A stretch of DNA of 6,608 nt. Source: Bryobacteraceae bacterium. GTDB taxonomy: Bacteria; Acidobacteriota; Terriglobia; Bryobacterales; Bryobacteraceae. Location of the stretch: assembly GCA_947456995.1 (NCBI GenBank), contig CANGVB010000207.1:1-6608 (forward strand). Direction: 5' to 3'. Under the pieces are notes generated by a model. That model had not been told where the DNA came from, ran no database searches, and was given only the letters and a program-made list of their open reading frames with translations. The position numbers and the translations under genes are program-made. This document shows, in pieces, positions 1-5,035 of the stretch. Position 1 is the stretch's first letter, and each line of letters starts with the position of its first letter.

Positions 1-256
1 CCAGACCGAACAAGCCCTGCTCAATCTAAAAAACGCTCTCGCCTCCGCCGGCGCCACCTTCGATCACGTTGTCAAAATCAACTGGTACGTCAAAAACCTC
101 CAGGCCGAATCACTCCCAATCATTCGTGAAATCAGAGCCCGGTACTACAATCAGAAGCATCCCCCGGCCAACACCCTCGCCGGTGTAGCCGAACTCTACC
201 CACCCGAAGCGTTAATCGAAGTAGAAGCCATCGCCGTCATCCCAAATAAAACCTAA
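1..256 (+). CDS. RidA/YjgF family protein, 3' end only
   Basis: This is the C-terminal 84 codons of a gene whose start lies left of the window; the first full codon is at base 2 and the TAA stop is at 254-256. The fragment reads as the second half of a YjgF/YER057c/UK114 protein: a helix (ALLNLKNALASAGATFDHV), the strand VKINWYVKNL, then PPANTLAGVAEL and the closing strand ALIEVEAIAVI, which is the hallmark end of the family. Family members are small trimeric cytosolic proteins; RidA itself hydrolyses reactive enamine/imine intermediates. In RidA the motif reads PAR-S/T, and its Arg (Arg105 in E. coli) is required for deaminase activity. Here the aligned residue is Asn (PAN-T). The protein is therefore more likely one of the Arg-lacking Rid subfamilies, whose reaction is not settled, than a true RidA. 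The family call is firm; the function is open. Confidence 0.88.
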   Translation, partial: QTEQALLNLKNALASAGATFDHVVKINWYVKNLQAESLPIIREIRARYYNQKHPPANTLAGVAELYPPEALIEVEAIAVIPNKT

Positions 257-303
257 AAAAGCCTGAGCCGCTTTCTTCCGCGATTCCGTTGGATCAATTG
301 AGT

Positions 304-1770
304 ATGAAAATTTCCATCTGCATCGCCGCAATTCTCCTACCTGCCGCCCTCTATTCCCAATCCGCCTCCCTGGTTGCTACCTACAACTTCCAGAACACCC
401 TCAACGCAACCCAATCGTCGGCCCCCGCCCTTACAGCCGTCAATCCCCGTGGCACAAACTCGTTCCTCACCGACACCGTCCTCGGCCAGCAACGCACCGT
501 CTACGACATGCAGAGCCTCAACCCCGGCCAGAACGCCGGTCTCTCTCTCAACACAACCAATCTCGTCAATCCAAACGCCTACTCCTTCGAGATGCTCTTC
601 GCATTCACTGACCGCCCCAACTCCTGGCGTCGCGTCTATGACAATCAGAACCGCACCTCAGACCGTGGCCTCTACATCAACCCCAGCAACCGCTGGGAGT
701 TCTCCCGCCTGACTACAGGCACCGCCACCTCTCCCAATGGTCCCTATGTCCACATGGTTCTCACTGTTACCGACGGCCGCGCTCGCCTCTACATCAACGG
801 CGCCCTCGACATCAACCTGAATACCAACTCGATGAACCTCACCACGCCAGACCGCGTCGTCAATTTCTTCCTGGACAACACAACAGATACCTCAACGACA
901 GACTTCGCCTCGGCCCGCGTCGCCCTCCTGCGCGCCTACACCAACGCACTCTCCGACTCCGAGGTCCGCGATCTCGCCGCCAATCCGTTCAGCAACTCTA
1001 TCGGTGCCTCTGCCCCCTCTTTTACCACCTCAGGAGTCCGCAACGGTGCCACCTTCTCTGAAAACGCGCCCATTGCTCCTGGCGCTTTCTTTTCCATTCT
1101 GGGCTCATCTCTCAGCGAAGCCACCAGCGACTGGACCGGCCGCTTCGACGGCTCAAACGCCCCCACCACTCTCAACGGCACCCGCGTCCTGATCAACGAC
1201 CGCCCCGCCTTCATCTCCTTCACATCCCCGGGGCAGATCAACGCGATCGCGCCCGACACAATCGTCCCCGGCAACCTAAGCATCGTGGTGGAACGCAACG
1301 GCGTCCGCAGCACTGCCGTCACCGCGCAAGCCCGCGCACTCAATCCAGCCTTCTTCACATACGACCAGCGTAACCGTCGCTTCATCGCAGCCCTTACCGC
1401 AGACAACAGCGCCTACATCGCCCCGGCAGACCTCTTCGGTGTCTCCAGCATCAACGGCATCGCCGTCCGCCCCGCACGCCCCGGCGACTTCGTGATTGCC
1501 TACGGCATGGGCATGGGCCAAACCAGCCCCAACCTTCCAGCGGGCACAATCCCACCAGCTCGTGACGGCGGCCATCCCGTCTCAGGCTCAGTCAATCTGC
1601 GCCTCGGCACTGCCACACTGAACCCTCTCTACGTAGGCCTCTCGAGCTTCGCTGGTGTCTACATCGTAGGCTTCCAGGTGCCACCGATGGCCACCGGTGA
1701 CTACGAACTCCAGATCACCATCAATGGAACTTCATCCCCCACCGGAGTCGTGATTCCGGTCGTCCAATAG
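304..1770 (+). CDS. Secreted LamG-like protein with C-terminal TIGR03437-type (Solibacter) domain
   Basis: A 488-residue exported protein. Residues 1-21 form a Sec signal peptide (Lys2, hydrophobic core ICIAAILLPAAL, small residues around YSQSA). Residues about 22-230 look like a LamG/concanavalin-type beta-sandwich: ASLVATYNFQNTL at the start, the central RLYINGALDI strand, and the closing ALLRAYTNALSDSEVRDLAANP, which resembles the usual 'lyrYdraLsdaEV' end. Residues about 238-488 match the C-terminal domain class TIGR03437, with NGATFS...IAPGAFFSILGS, VLINDRPAFISFTSPGQIN and GDFVIAYGMGMGQT. That domain is uncharacterised and typical of Solibacter relatives. Binding of sugars or attachment at the cell surface is only inferred from the LamG fold. 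I chose ATG 304 because it starts directly at the signal peptide; a TTG at 289 would add five residues. No strong Shine-Dalgarno is seen (only TTGGA at 289-293). The gene is GC-rich with C-ending codons, like the core genes here. Confidence 0.85.
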   Translation: MKISICIAAILLPAALYSQSASLVATYNFQNTLNATQSSAPALTAVNPRGTNSFLTDTVLGQQRTVYDMQSLNPGQNAGLSLNTTNLVNPNAYSFEMLFAFTDRPNSWRRVYDNQNRTSDRGLYINPSNRWEFSRLTTGTATSPNGPYVHMVLTVTDGRARLYINGALDINLNTNSMNLTTPDRVVNFFLDNTTDTSTTDFASARVALLRAYTNALSDSEVRDLAANPFSNSIGASAPSFTTSGVRNGATFSENAPIAPGAFFSILGSSLSEATSDWTGRFDGSNAPTTLNGTRVLINDRPAFISFTSPGQINAIAPDTIVPGNLSIVVERNGVRSTAVTAQARALNPAFFTYDQRNRRFIAALTADNSAYIAPADLFGVSSINGIAVRPARPGDFVIAYGMGMGQTSPNLPAGTIPPARDGGHPVSGSVNLRLGTATLNPLYVGLSSFAGVYIVGFQVPPMATGDYELQITINGTSSPTGVVIPVVQ

Positions 1771-1777
1771 CCGACAC

Positions 1778-2131
1778 TCATTCAGGCAGCGATTCGATCA
1801 GCGCCTTCAACTCCTGACTCACCTCTTCCACATGCGCGCGCTCGGCCGCAGCCTCTTCGGCTGTATGGATACCAGGCCAGGCGCTGCGCCAGCGCAAGGC
1901 GCGCCCGTAAAGCGCTTCGGCCCGGTAACCACCCCGCTCACAACGGCCAAGAGCGCGAGTGAACATCTTTCCCAGCGCCACAGATCCATAGATGTCGCTA
2001 TCCACTGCGCGCACCAGACGCTCAGCCTCGTCATACTCGCCTGCTTCAACCAGCGGTTCAGCCTGGGCCACAGCAACAGCAAGTTTTTCCCGCGTCGCCT
2101 TCAGCGATCGTTCGTAGTCCTTCATAGACAT
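1778..2131 (-). CDS. Small helical hypothetical protein coupled to the upstream hydrolase-like gene
   Basis: A 117-residue protein of no family I can name. It is almost wholly predicted helix and rich in Glu, Ala and Arg. It opens with KDYERSLKATREKLAVAV, followed by AEPLVEAGEYDEAERLVRAV, which reads like one TPR-type helix pair. The C-terminal half ends in a charged helix (EEAAAERAHVEEVSQELKAL). It has no signal peptide or membrane segment, so it is probably cytosolic. The start at 2131 is preferred: its ATG shares the A of the upstream gene's TGA (TGATG), and a GGAGGT Shine-Dalgarno at 2146-2141 sits 9 nt before it. The in-frame GTG at 2140 directly abuts that site, leaving no spacing. Translation is therefore probably coupled to the upstream gene. 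The stop lies 7 bp from the convergent stop of the secreted LamG-like gene. Confidence 0.7.
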   Translation of the reverse strand: MSMKDYERSLKATREKLAVAVAQAEPLVEAGEYDEAERLVRAVDSDIYGSVALGKMFTRALGRCERGGYRAEALYGRALRWRSAWPGIHTAEEAAAERAHVEEVSQELKALIESLPE

Positions 2132-3576
2132 CAGCGGCACACCTCCCGAATGCGTTCCAGCTTTGCATCGCTCAGATAGCCGTAGCGATTGATCCAGAGC
2201 TTGCCCTGCGATGCCTGGTGTACCGCCCGCAACCGCGCCGCGAAATCATCCACCGGCCCATAGCCATGCGCTAGCCCATACACCGTAAAGTCCCGTGATT
2301 TCATGTTGGCAGCGCGAAATTTCTCCGCGATGCGCTGTTGGCAAAGCGCGTGAGCCTCGTCCGTTTCGGGGTAGCGGCAATCGGCCAGCGTCCGATATCG
2401 ATCGTCATCCGAGAGCTTCAGCCAGCCTGCAAGAGCAGGCACAAGCTTACGCTCGTCCAGTCCTGGATTCGCCTTAAGCAGCGCCTCAGAATAGAAGCGC
2501 AACATCATTGGCCAGTGCATCGTGTAGAACTTGACGCTCGCCCCGTTGCAGCCAGCCGCAAGCGCGGTCGGCGGTGTAAAGCCAGACCACTCATTGAATG
2601 GCGGCGGAAACGCGTTAGGAATGAGTTCCTTGTCTTTCCCGCCTGCCTGATCCACAGCCTCCCGGGCGGTCTTCAGCAGCGTGCTGCACATCACCTGCTT
2701 CAGCTTGCCCCACTCCCCACCCCGCAGCTTGCCAAAAGCCTCGATTTCTTTTTCGACATTGGCATTGGTCAACTTGCCATGCAGCCGTTGATACCACTCA
2801 GTGGCATTGGCGCGTGCCCCCTTGAAATCAAGTCCCGCACGGCTGGCCGCCCCCGATGCGTGCTCGCTAAAGTCTAGAAAGAGGTCATCTAGAAAGTAAG
2901 GCGGGTACTCCGGCCAATCGATGCGAAGACCATCAATCTCGGGATAGTTCTTGAAGATATCGCGAATCAATGCCGAGAGATACCGCTGCACCTCAACACT
3001 GCCCAGGCTGCCATTGTTGGCAAGCCGCCGGGGCGGAATGCGGCCATCGGGCAAACGCGGCGCATCTTCCGGCTTGGGGCCACCAAACTGAACACGATAG
3101 CCAGGAGGAATCGCCGCCTGCACCTGAAAGTAAACCTTCACTTTGCGCCGCTGCGCTTCGCGAATGAAGTCCTTGATCAGCCCCCCATGCTGCCGCGTAA
3201 GTTCGGTCGCCTGTGCCGGCTGGTATCGAAGTCCCTCGAAGAGCTTGAAATTGTGAGCGAAGCTCGGTGCGGTTCGAACAAAGAGCTCGCGCTTTCCCCA
3301 TAAAGGTCGGTCGAGCAAACGCACCTTGCCAGCGTCGGCGTCAATTGGAGGTTCACGCGATCCCGTCCGCTCATCGGCAAGCTCCATCACATAGGGCGAC
3401 GTAGTCACAGCGTTCACCCCGGCCCGCTCCACCAGGTTACGAAGCACACCGTCAATGCCTTCGTTCTGAATGAATTCGGGCATCATCGTGACACCGATCA
3501 GCCGCTTAGGTGCTGCACCTGCGGCAGCCAGCAAAGAGGTTGAGGCGAGAAGTCCTCGACGGGTAAAGGTACGCAT
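2131..3576 (-). CDS. Tat-exported glycoside-hydrolase-like TIM-barrel protein
   Basis: A 481-residue protein. The start at ATG 3576 puts a twin-arginine signal right at the N-terminus (TFTRRGLLAS, Arg6-Arg7, then a hydrophobic Ala/Leu segment to about residue 22), so export by Tat in folded form is likely. An in-frame TTG at 3636 would add 20 residues ahead of the signal and is unlikely. The mature part looks like a (beta/alpha)8 hydrolase fold: RLIGVTMMPEF and GVNAVTTSPYV early on, a long RKVKVYFQVQAAIPPGY segment, and the signature EIDGLRIDWPEYPP at residues 213-226. Asp220 of that GLRID segment sits where many retaining glycoside hydrolases carry a strand-4 carboxylate, and Glu223 is close by. 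Later come NAFPPPFNEWSGF and KFYTMHWPMM, rich in aromatic residues as in sugar-binding clefts. I cannot assign a GH family or substrate; the hydrolase role is inferred from fold-like motifs. The 3' end overlaps the next gene by one base. Confidence 0.75.
   Translation of the reverse strand: MRTFTRRGLLASTSLLAAAGAAPKRLIGVTMMPEFIQNEGIDGVLRNLVERAGVNAVTTSPYVMELADERTGSREPPIDADAGKVRLLDRPLWGKRELFVRTAPSFAHNFKLFEGLRYQPAQATELTRQHGGLIKDFIREAQRRKVKVYFQVQAAIPPGYRVQFGGPKPEDAPRLPDGRIPPRRLANNGSLGSVEVQRYLSALIRDIFKNYPEIDGLRIDWPEYPPYFLDDLFLDFSEHASGAASRAGLDFKGARANATEWYQRLHGKLTNANVEKEIEAFGKLRGGEWGKLKQVMCSTLLKTAREAVDQAGGKDKELIPNAFPPPFNEWSGFTPPTALAAGCNGASVKFYTMHWPMMLRFYSEALLKANPGLDERKLVPALAGWLKLSDDDRYRTLADCRYPETDEAHALCQQRIAEKFRAANMKSRDFTVYGLAHGYGPVDDFAARLRAVHQASQGKLWINRYGYLSDAKLERIREVCR
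2141..2146 (-). promoter_or_regulatory. Shine-Dalgarno GGAGGT that sets the start of the small coupled gene
   Basis: On the minus strand GGAGGT lies inside the last codons of the upstream hydrolase-like gene, 9 nt before the ATG at 2131. It is the strongest ribosome-binding site in the window and rules out the overlapping GTG at 2140 as the start. Confidence 0.6.
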
Positions 3577-3585
3577 CAGGCCTAC

Positions 3586-3591
3586 ACTATA
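3586..3591 (-). promoter_or_regulatory. Possible -10 element of the hydrolase-like gene
   Basis: On the minus strand the hexamer TATAGT (5 of 6 to TATAAT) ends 10 bp before the ATG at 3576. Transcription would then start only a few bases upstream of the start codon, giving an almost leaderless mRNA. No convincing -35 hexamer is present at 16-18 bp, so this is weak. Confidence 0.25.
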
Positions 3592-3630
3592 CAACACTGA
3601 AACCAGTCGAACATGTCGGCGAAAAGCGGT

Positions 3631-3656
3631 TCGCAAGGCATGGTTTCTGGTATGGC
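3631..3656 (+). repeat. Direct repeat block 1, upstream copy
   Basis: It pairs with 4331-4356 at a spacing of exactly 700 bp. The four differences are at 3633, 3636, 3639 and 3647, three of them transitions. The best-conserved core is ATGGTTTYTGGTATGGC. Confidence 0.8.
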
Positions 3657-3658
3657 AG

Positions 3659-3682
3659 TAACATCCCCGCCTTCGTCAAACA
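3659..3682 (+). repeat. Direct repeat block 2, upstream copy
   Basis: It matches 4435-4458 inside the antitoxin coding region. It shares TAAC, then CCGCCTTCGTCAAACA, with mismatches only at 3663 and 3666 (both transitions). Confidence 0.8.
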
Positions 3683-3689
3683 ATCACCA

Positions 3690-3718
3690 TAGACATCAAT
3701 TTCATTTTTGTGCATAAT
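3690..3718 (+). promoter_or_regulatory. Sigma70-type promoter for the VWFA-like gene
   Basis: TAGACA at 3690-3695 (5 of 6 to TTGACA) and CATAAT at 3713-3718 (5 of 6 to TATAAT) are separated by exactly 17 bp. This is the best promoter match in the window. The predicted transcription start, about 7 bp past the -10 element, falls at or near the ATG at 3725, suggesting a leaderless or very short-leader mRNA. The promoter begins 7 bp after the antitoxin remnant ends. Confidence 0.6.
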
Positions 3719-3724
3719 CCAAGC

Positions 3725-4300
3725 ATGCTGAAACAACTCATGAAATACACAGTCCTGGTTGGAATGATAGCTGGAGCCGCTTTAACGTCGCTACAAGCTC
3801 AAACACCTCGTCAAATTCATGTCACAGTTACAGACCCGCTAAACCGCTTCGTCACTGGTTTGGAGTTGGAGCACTTTGAACTAATCCAACAAGGCGTTCA
3901 ACGTTCGATCACTGGCTTAATTCCGCCAGGATCTCCGATCACAATAGCAGTGGTTGGTGAGGCGCCCCTAAAAGGAATTAGTGGCGTCGACGGCCCCAAG
4001 GATATTCTTATACAGACAAAAACCGTAGCCGATGCATTGACGCAACTTGCTGCGTCCACAAACGCCAGAAAGTGTCTTCTGATCACGACACCTACAACAG
4101 CGAGCATTTCGATTTCTGGCGGAATTGAGACGCACATCGTCGATCCAGCCATGTTAAGCCGCGTAGTGATCGAACTACGCAACCAATACATATTGCTAGT
4201 GGAACGAAGCATGTCAAGCGAAGACTTTGTCGTTGTTTTGAAACAACCGTCGGGATTGCCAACCTTGCGGGCAAATTGGAAGCCGCTAGCTACAAACTAG
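3725..4300 (+). CDS. Short secreted VWFA-related (TIGR03436-like) protein lacking the metal-binding motif
   Basis: A 191-residue protein. Residues 1-25 are a Sec signal peptide (two Lys, then TVLVGMIAGAALTSLQA, cleavage likely before Gln26). Residues about 30-60 carry the signature that opens acidobacterial VWFA-related proteins: IHVTVTDPLNRFVTGLELEHFEL, then QGVQRSITG. In full-length members a strand with the DxSxS MIDAS metal site follows ITI. Here that place reads ITIAVVGEAPL, with no such motif. The rest keeps a VWA-like rhythm: a helix (TKTVADALTQLAAS), the strand KCLLITTP, and a closing NQYILLVE...GLPTLRANW that resembles the usual family end. It is therefore a shortened family member that probably cannot bind metal; its function is unknown. 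GC is about 47% in counted lines and codon use is less C-ending than in the neighbours. ATG 3725 is preferred on promoter position; GTG 3710 lies upstream of the -10 and is unlikely; ATG 3740 is also possible. Confidence 0.72.
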   Translation: MLKQLMKYTVLVGMIAGAALTSLQAQTPRQIHVTVTDPLNRFVTGLELEHFELIQQGVQRSITGLIPPGSPITIAVVGEAPLKGISGVDGPKDILIQTKTVADALTQLAASTNARKCLLITTPTTASISISGGIETHIVDPAMLSRVVIELRNQYILLVERSMSSEDFVVVLKQPSGLPTLRANWKPLATN

Positions 4301-4330
4301 GGATCACCAAGGCATCTCTCAATTCTTCTT

Positions 4331-4356
4331 TCACATGGTATGGTTTTTGGTATGGC
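4331..4356 (+). repeat. Direct repeat block 1, downstream copy at the antitoxin start
   Basis: This is the intact partner of 3631-3656. It spans both candidate start codons of the antitoxin (4340 and 4352) and contains the tandem GGTATGG heptamers. Confidence 0.8.
4337..4355 (+). promoter_or_regulatory. Tandem GGTATGG heptamers, possible antitoxin operator
   Basis: GGTATGG occurs at 4337-4343 and again at 4349-4355 with a five-T spacer, so the repeats lie 12 bp apart and overlap both candidate start codons. The relic copy keeps the arrangement with one change (GGCATGG at 3637-3643, GGTATGG at 3649-3655). Ribbon-helix-helix antitoxins commonly repress their own promoter by binding short repeated sites. 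The operator role here is inference. TATGGT at 4339-4344 could also serve as a weak -10. Confidence 0.3.
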
Positions 4357-4612
4357 GACTACCAAGTTAACCATCACAATCGACAACGCTCAGCTCGAAG
4401 AGATTCAATCTCTCATTGCCACAGGACGAGCCGCTAACGTCTCCGCCTTCGTCAAACACGCAGTTGCTGTCGCCCTGTCCGATGCCGCAGGTTGGCAGGA
4501 AATGCTGAAGGATGCGCTGGACAAAACAGGCGGCCCGCTGTCGAACAAGGAACGTGCCTGGGCCGACGAAATTCTCCTGCCTCGAAACACAAGGAAAAAG
4601 AAGGCCGCGTGA
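4352..4612 (+). CDS. Ribbon-helix-helix (CopG/VapB-type) antitoxin
   Basis: An 86-residue protein whose order and features fit a type II antitoxin. Residues 4-10 form the single beta-strand (TKLTITI) that pairs in the dimer and contacts DNA. Helix 1 is about residues 12-23 (NAQLEEIQSLIA), and helix 2 is the NVSAFVKHAVAVAL segment at 29-42. The C-terminal tail (AGWQEMLKDAL, then GGPLSNKERAWADEIL, residues 46-75) resembles the toxin-binding tail of antitoxins paired with PIN toxins of this kind. The very end is basic (RNTRKKKAA). It should bind and neutralise the toxin and repress the pair. I chose ATG 4352 because it gives the usual short lead into the strand; ATG 4340 (adding MVFG) is equally open and its sequence is conserved in the relic copy. 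No clear Shine-Dalgarno precedes either. The stop overlaps the toxin start by 4 nt (GTGA). Confidence 0.85.
   Translation: MATTKLTITIDNAQLEEIQSLIATGRAANVSAFVKHAVAVALSDAAGWQEMLKDALDKTGGPLSNKERAWADEILLPRNTRKKKAA
4435..4458 (+). repeat. Direct repeat block 2, downstream copy within the antitoxin gene
   Basis: This is the intact partner of 3659-3682. It encodes the second helix region of the ribbon-helix-helix fold (around Asn29 to His36). Confidence 0.8.
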
Positions 4613-4986
4613 AAGGCCTTACCTTTGACACAGGCGGGCTCATCGCCATCGACAAGGACGATCGGAAAGTCCTCACCCTGCTGGCTCGGGCCAAAGAGCT
4701 GGGCATGAGAATCACAATTCCTTCCACTGCACTCGCCCAGGCCATGCGAAATCCAGCCCGGCAAGCACGGCTATCCAGGCTGATCCGCCAACCAGATACC
4801 GATCTTGTCAAGCTCGACGGTCCCGATGCCACTGCCGTTGGACGCCTCTTGGCCCAAACAAAAACAGCCGACATTGTAGATGCCCATGTAGTGGTGTGCG
4901 CTCAGCGGGCAGGTCAACCCATCCTCACCAGTGACCCTTCAGACCTCCGCATTCTTTCACCAACCCTGAAACTGATTCAGATCTAG
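4609..4986 (+). CDS. vapC: PIN-domain (VapC-like) toxin
   Basis: A 125-residue PIN-domain protein, the usual size for VapC toxins, which are Mg-dependent ribonucleases that cut tRNA or rRNA and stop translation. The acidic residues visible are Asp7 (TFDTGG), Asp88 and Asp91 (TADIVDAH), and Asp109/Asp112 (TSDPSDL). The position that usually holds the second conserved acid, Glu in 'P..v.aEv.R', is Gln44 here (PSTALAQAMR). My recollection is that a subgroup of PIN toxins with the following ARQARL segment carries Gln at this place, so this need not mean inactivation. The GTG start at 4609 overlaps the antitoxin stop by 4 nt and follows the purine-rich AAGAAGG at 4598-4604, so translation should be coupled to the antitoxin. 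An in-frame ATG further upstream (4492) would run through the antitoxin's coding region and is rejected. Confidence 0.87.
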   Translation: MKGLTFDTGGLIAIDKDDRKVLTLLARAKELGMRITIPSTALAQAMRNPARQARLSRLIRQPDTDLVKLDGPDATAVGRLLAQTKTADIVDAHVVVCAQRAGQPILTSDPSDLRILSPTLKLIQI

Positions 4987-5005
4987 AATTCACGCGCAGA
5001 ATTCT
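4985..5005 (+). terminator. Short hairpin after the toxin gene, weak terminator candidate
   Basis: AGAATTC (4985-4991) and GAATTCT (4999-5005) form a perfect 7-bp stem with a 7-nt loop, starting inside the toxin's TAG stop codon. The stem is AT-rich and no T-run follows on either strand, so it is a poor intrinsic terminator. It may only limit 3' decay, or mean nothing. Confidence 0.25.
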
Positions 5006-5035
5006 CCAAAATCCACCCCAAAACCCGCCCCCCAC

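Larger units (their letters stand above)
3631..3682 (+). pseudogene. Decayed 5' fragment of an RHH antitoxin gene (paralogue of the gene at 4352)
   Basis: This 52-bp intergenic stretch aligns to the start of the intact antitoxin gene in two collinear blocks. Block 1, 3631-3656, matches 4331-4356 at 22 of 26 positions, including both ATG codons (3640 and 3652). Block 2, 3659-3682, matches 4435-4458 at 22 of 24 positions, the part coding for NVSAFVKH. The offset changes from 700 to 776, so 76 bp are missing between the blocks and the reading frame is broken. Nothing matching follows 3682. The simplest reading is a dead relic of a second antitoxin copy with an internal deletion and lost 3' end. 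It could also have been kept as a decoy operator or promoter segment for the gene that follows. The repeat is directly visible; its history is inferred. Confidence 0.72.

Noticed and set aside
258..274. AAAGC / GCTTT pairing after the Rid gene as a terminator
   Set aside because: The 5-bp AT-rich stem is too weak to call.
936..1575. Long minus-strand open frames opposite the LamG-like gene
   Set aside because: They are low-complexity shadows caused by the GC-rich, C-ending codons of the real gene, with no recognisable motif or ribosome site.
1741..1760. Hairpin ACCGGA / TCCGGT near the end of the LamG-like gene as a shared terminator for the convergent genes
   Set aside because: It lies before the stop codon, has only a 6-bp stem and an 8-nt loop, and has no T-run on either strand.
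3577..3636. N-terminal extension of the hydrolase-like gene from a TTG at 3636
   Set aside because: It would bury the twin-arginine signal 20 residues inside, overlap the antitoxin relic, and lie upstream of the likely -10 element. ATG 3576 fits better.
3683..3698. Similarity of ATCACCATAGACATCA to the antitoxin's strand-coding segment at 4372
   Set aside because: Only 11 of 16 positions match and the order would be swapped relative to the other relic blocks. Chance is the simpler explanation.
4161..4180. Perfect 7-bp inverted repeat (GCGTAGT / ACTACGC, 6-nt loop) inside the VWFA-like gene
   Set aside because: It is within coding sequence, and a stem of this size is expected by chance now and then in about 600 bp. 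No partner signal was found.
4492..4608. Toxin start at an upstream in-frame ATG (4492)
   Set aside because: It would run about 39 codons in another frame through the antitoxin's coding region. The GTG at 4609 with a 4-nt overlap gives a normal-length PIN protein.
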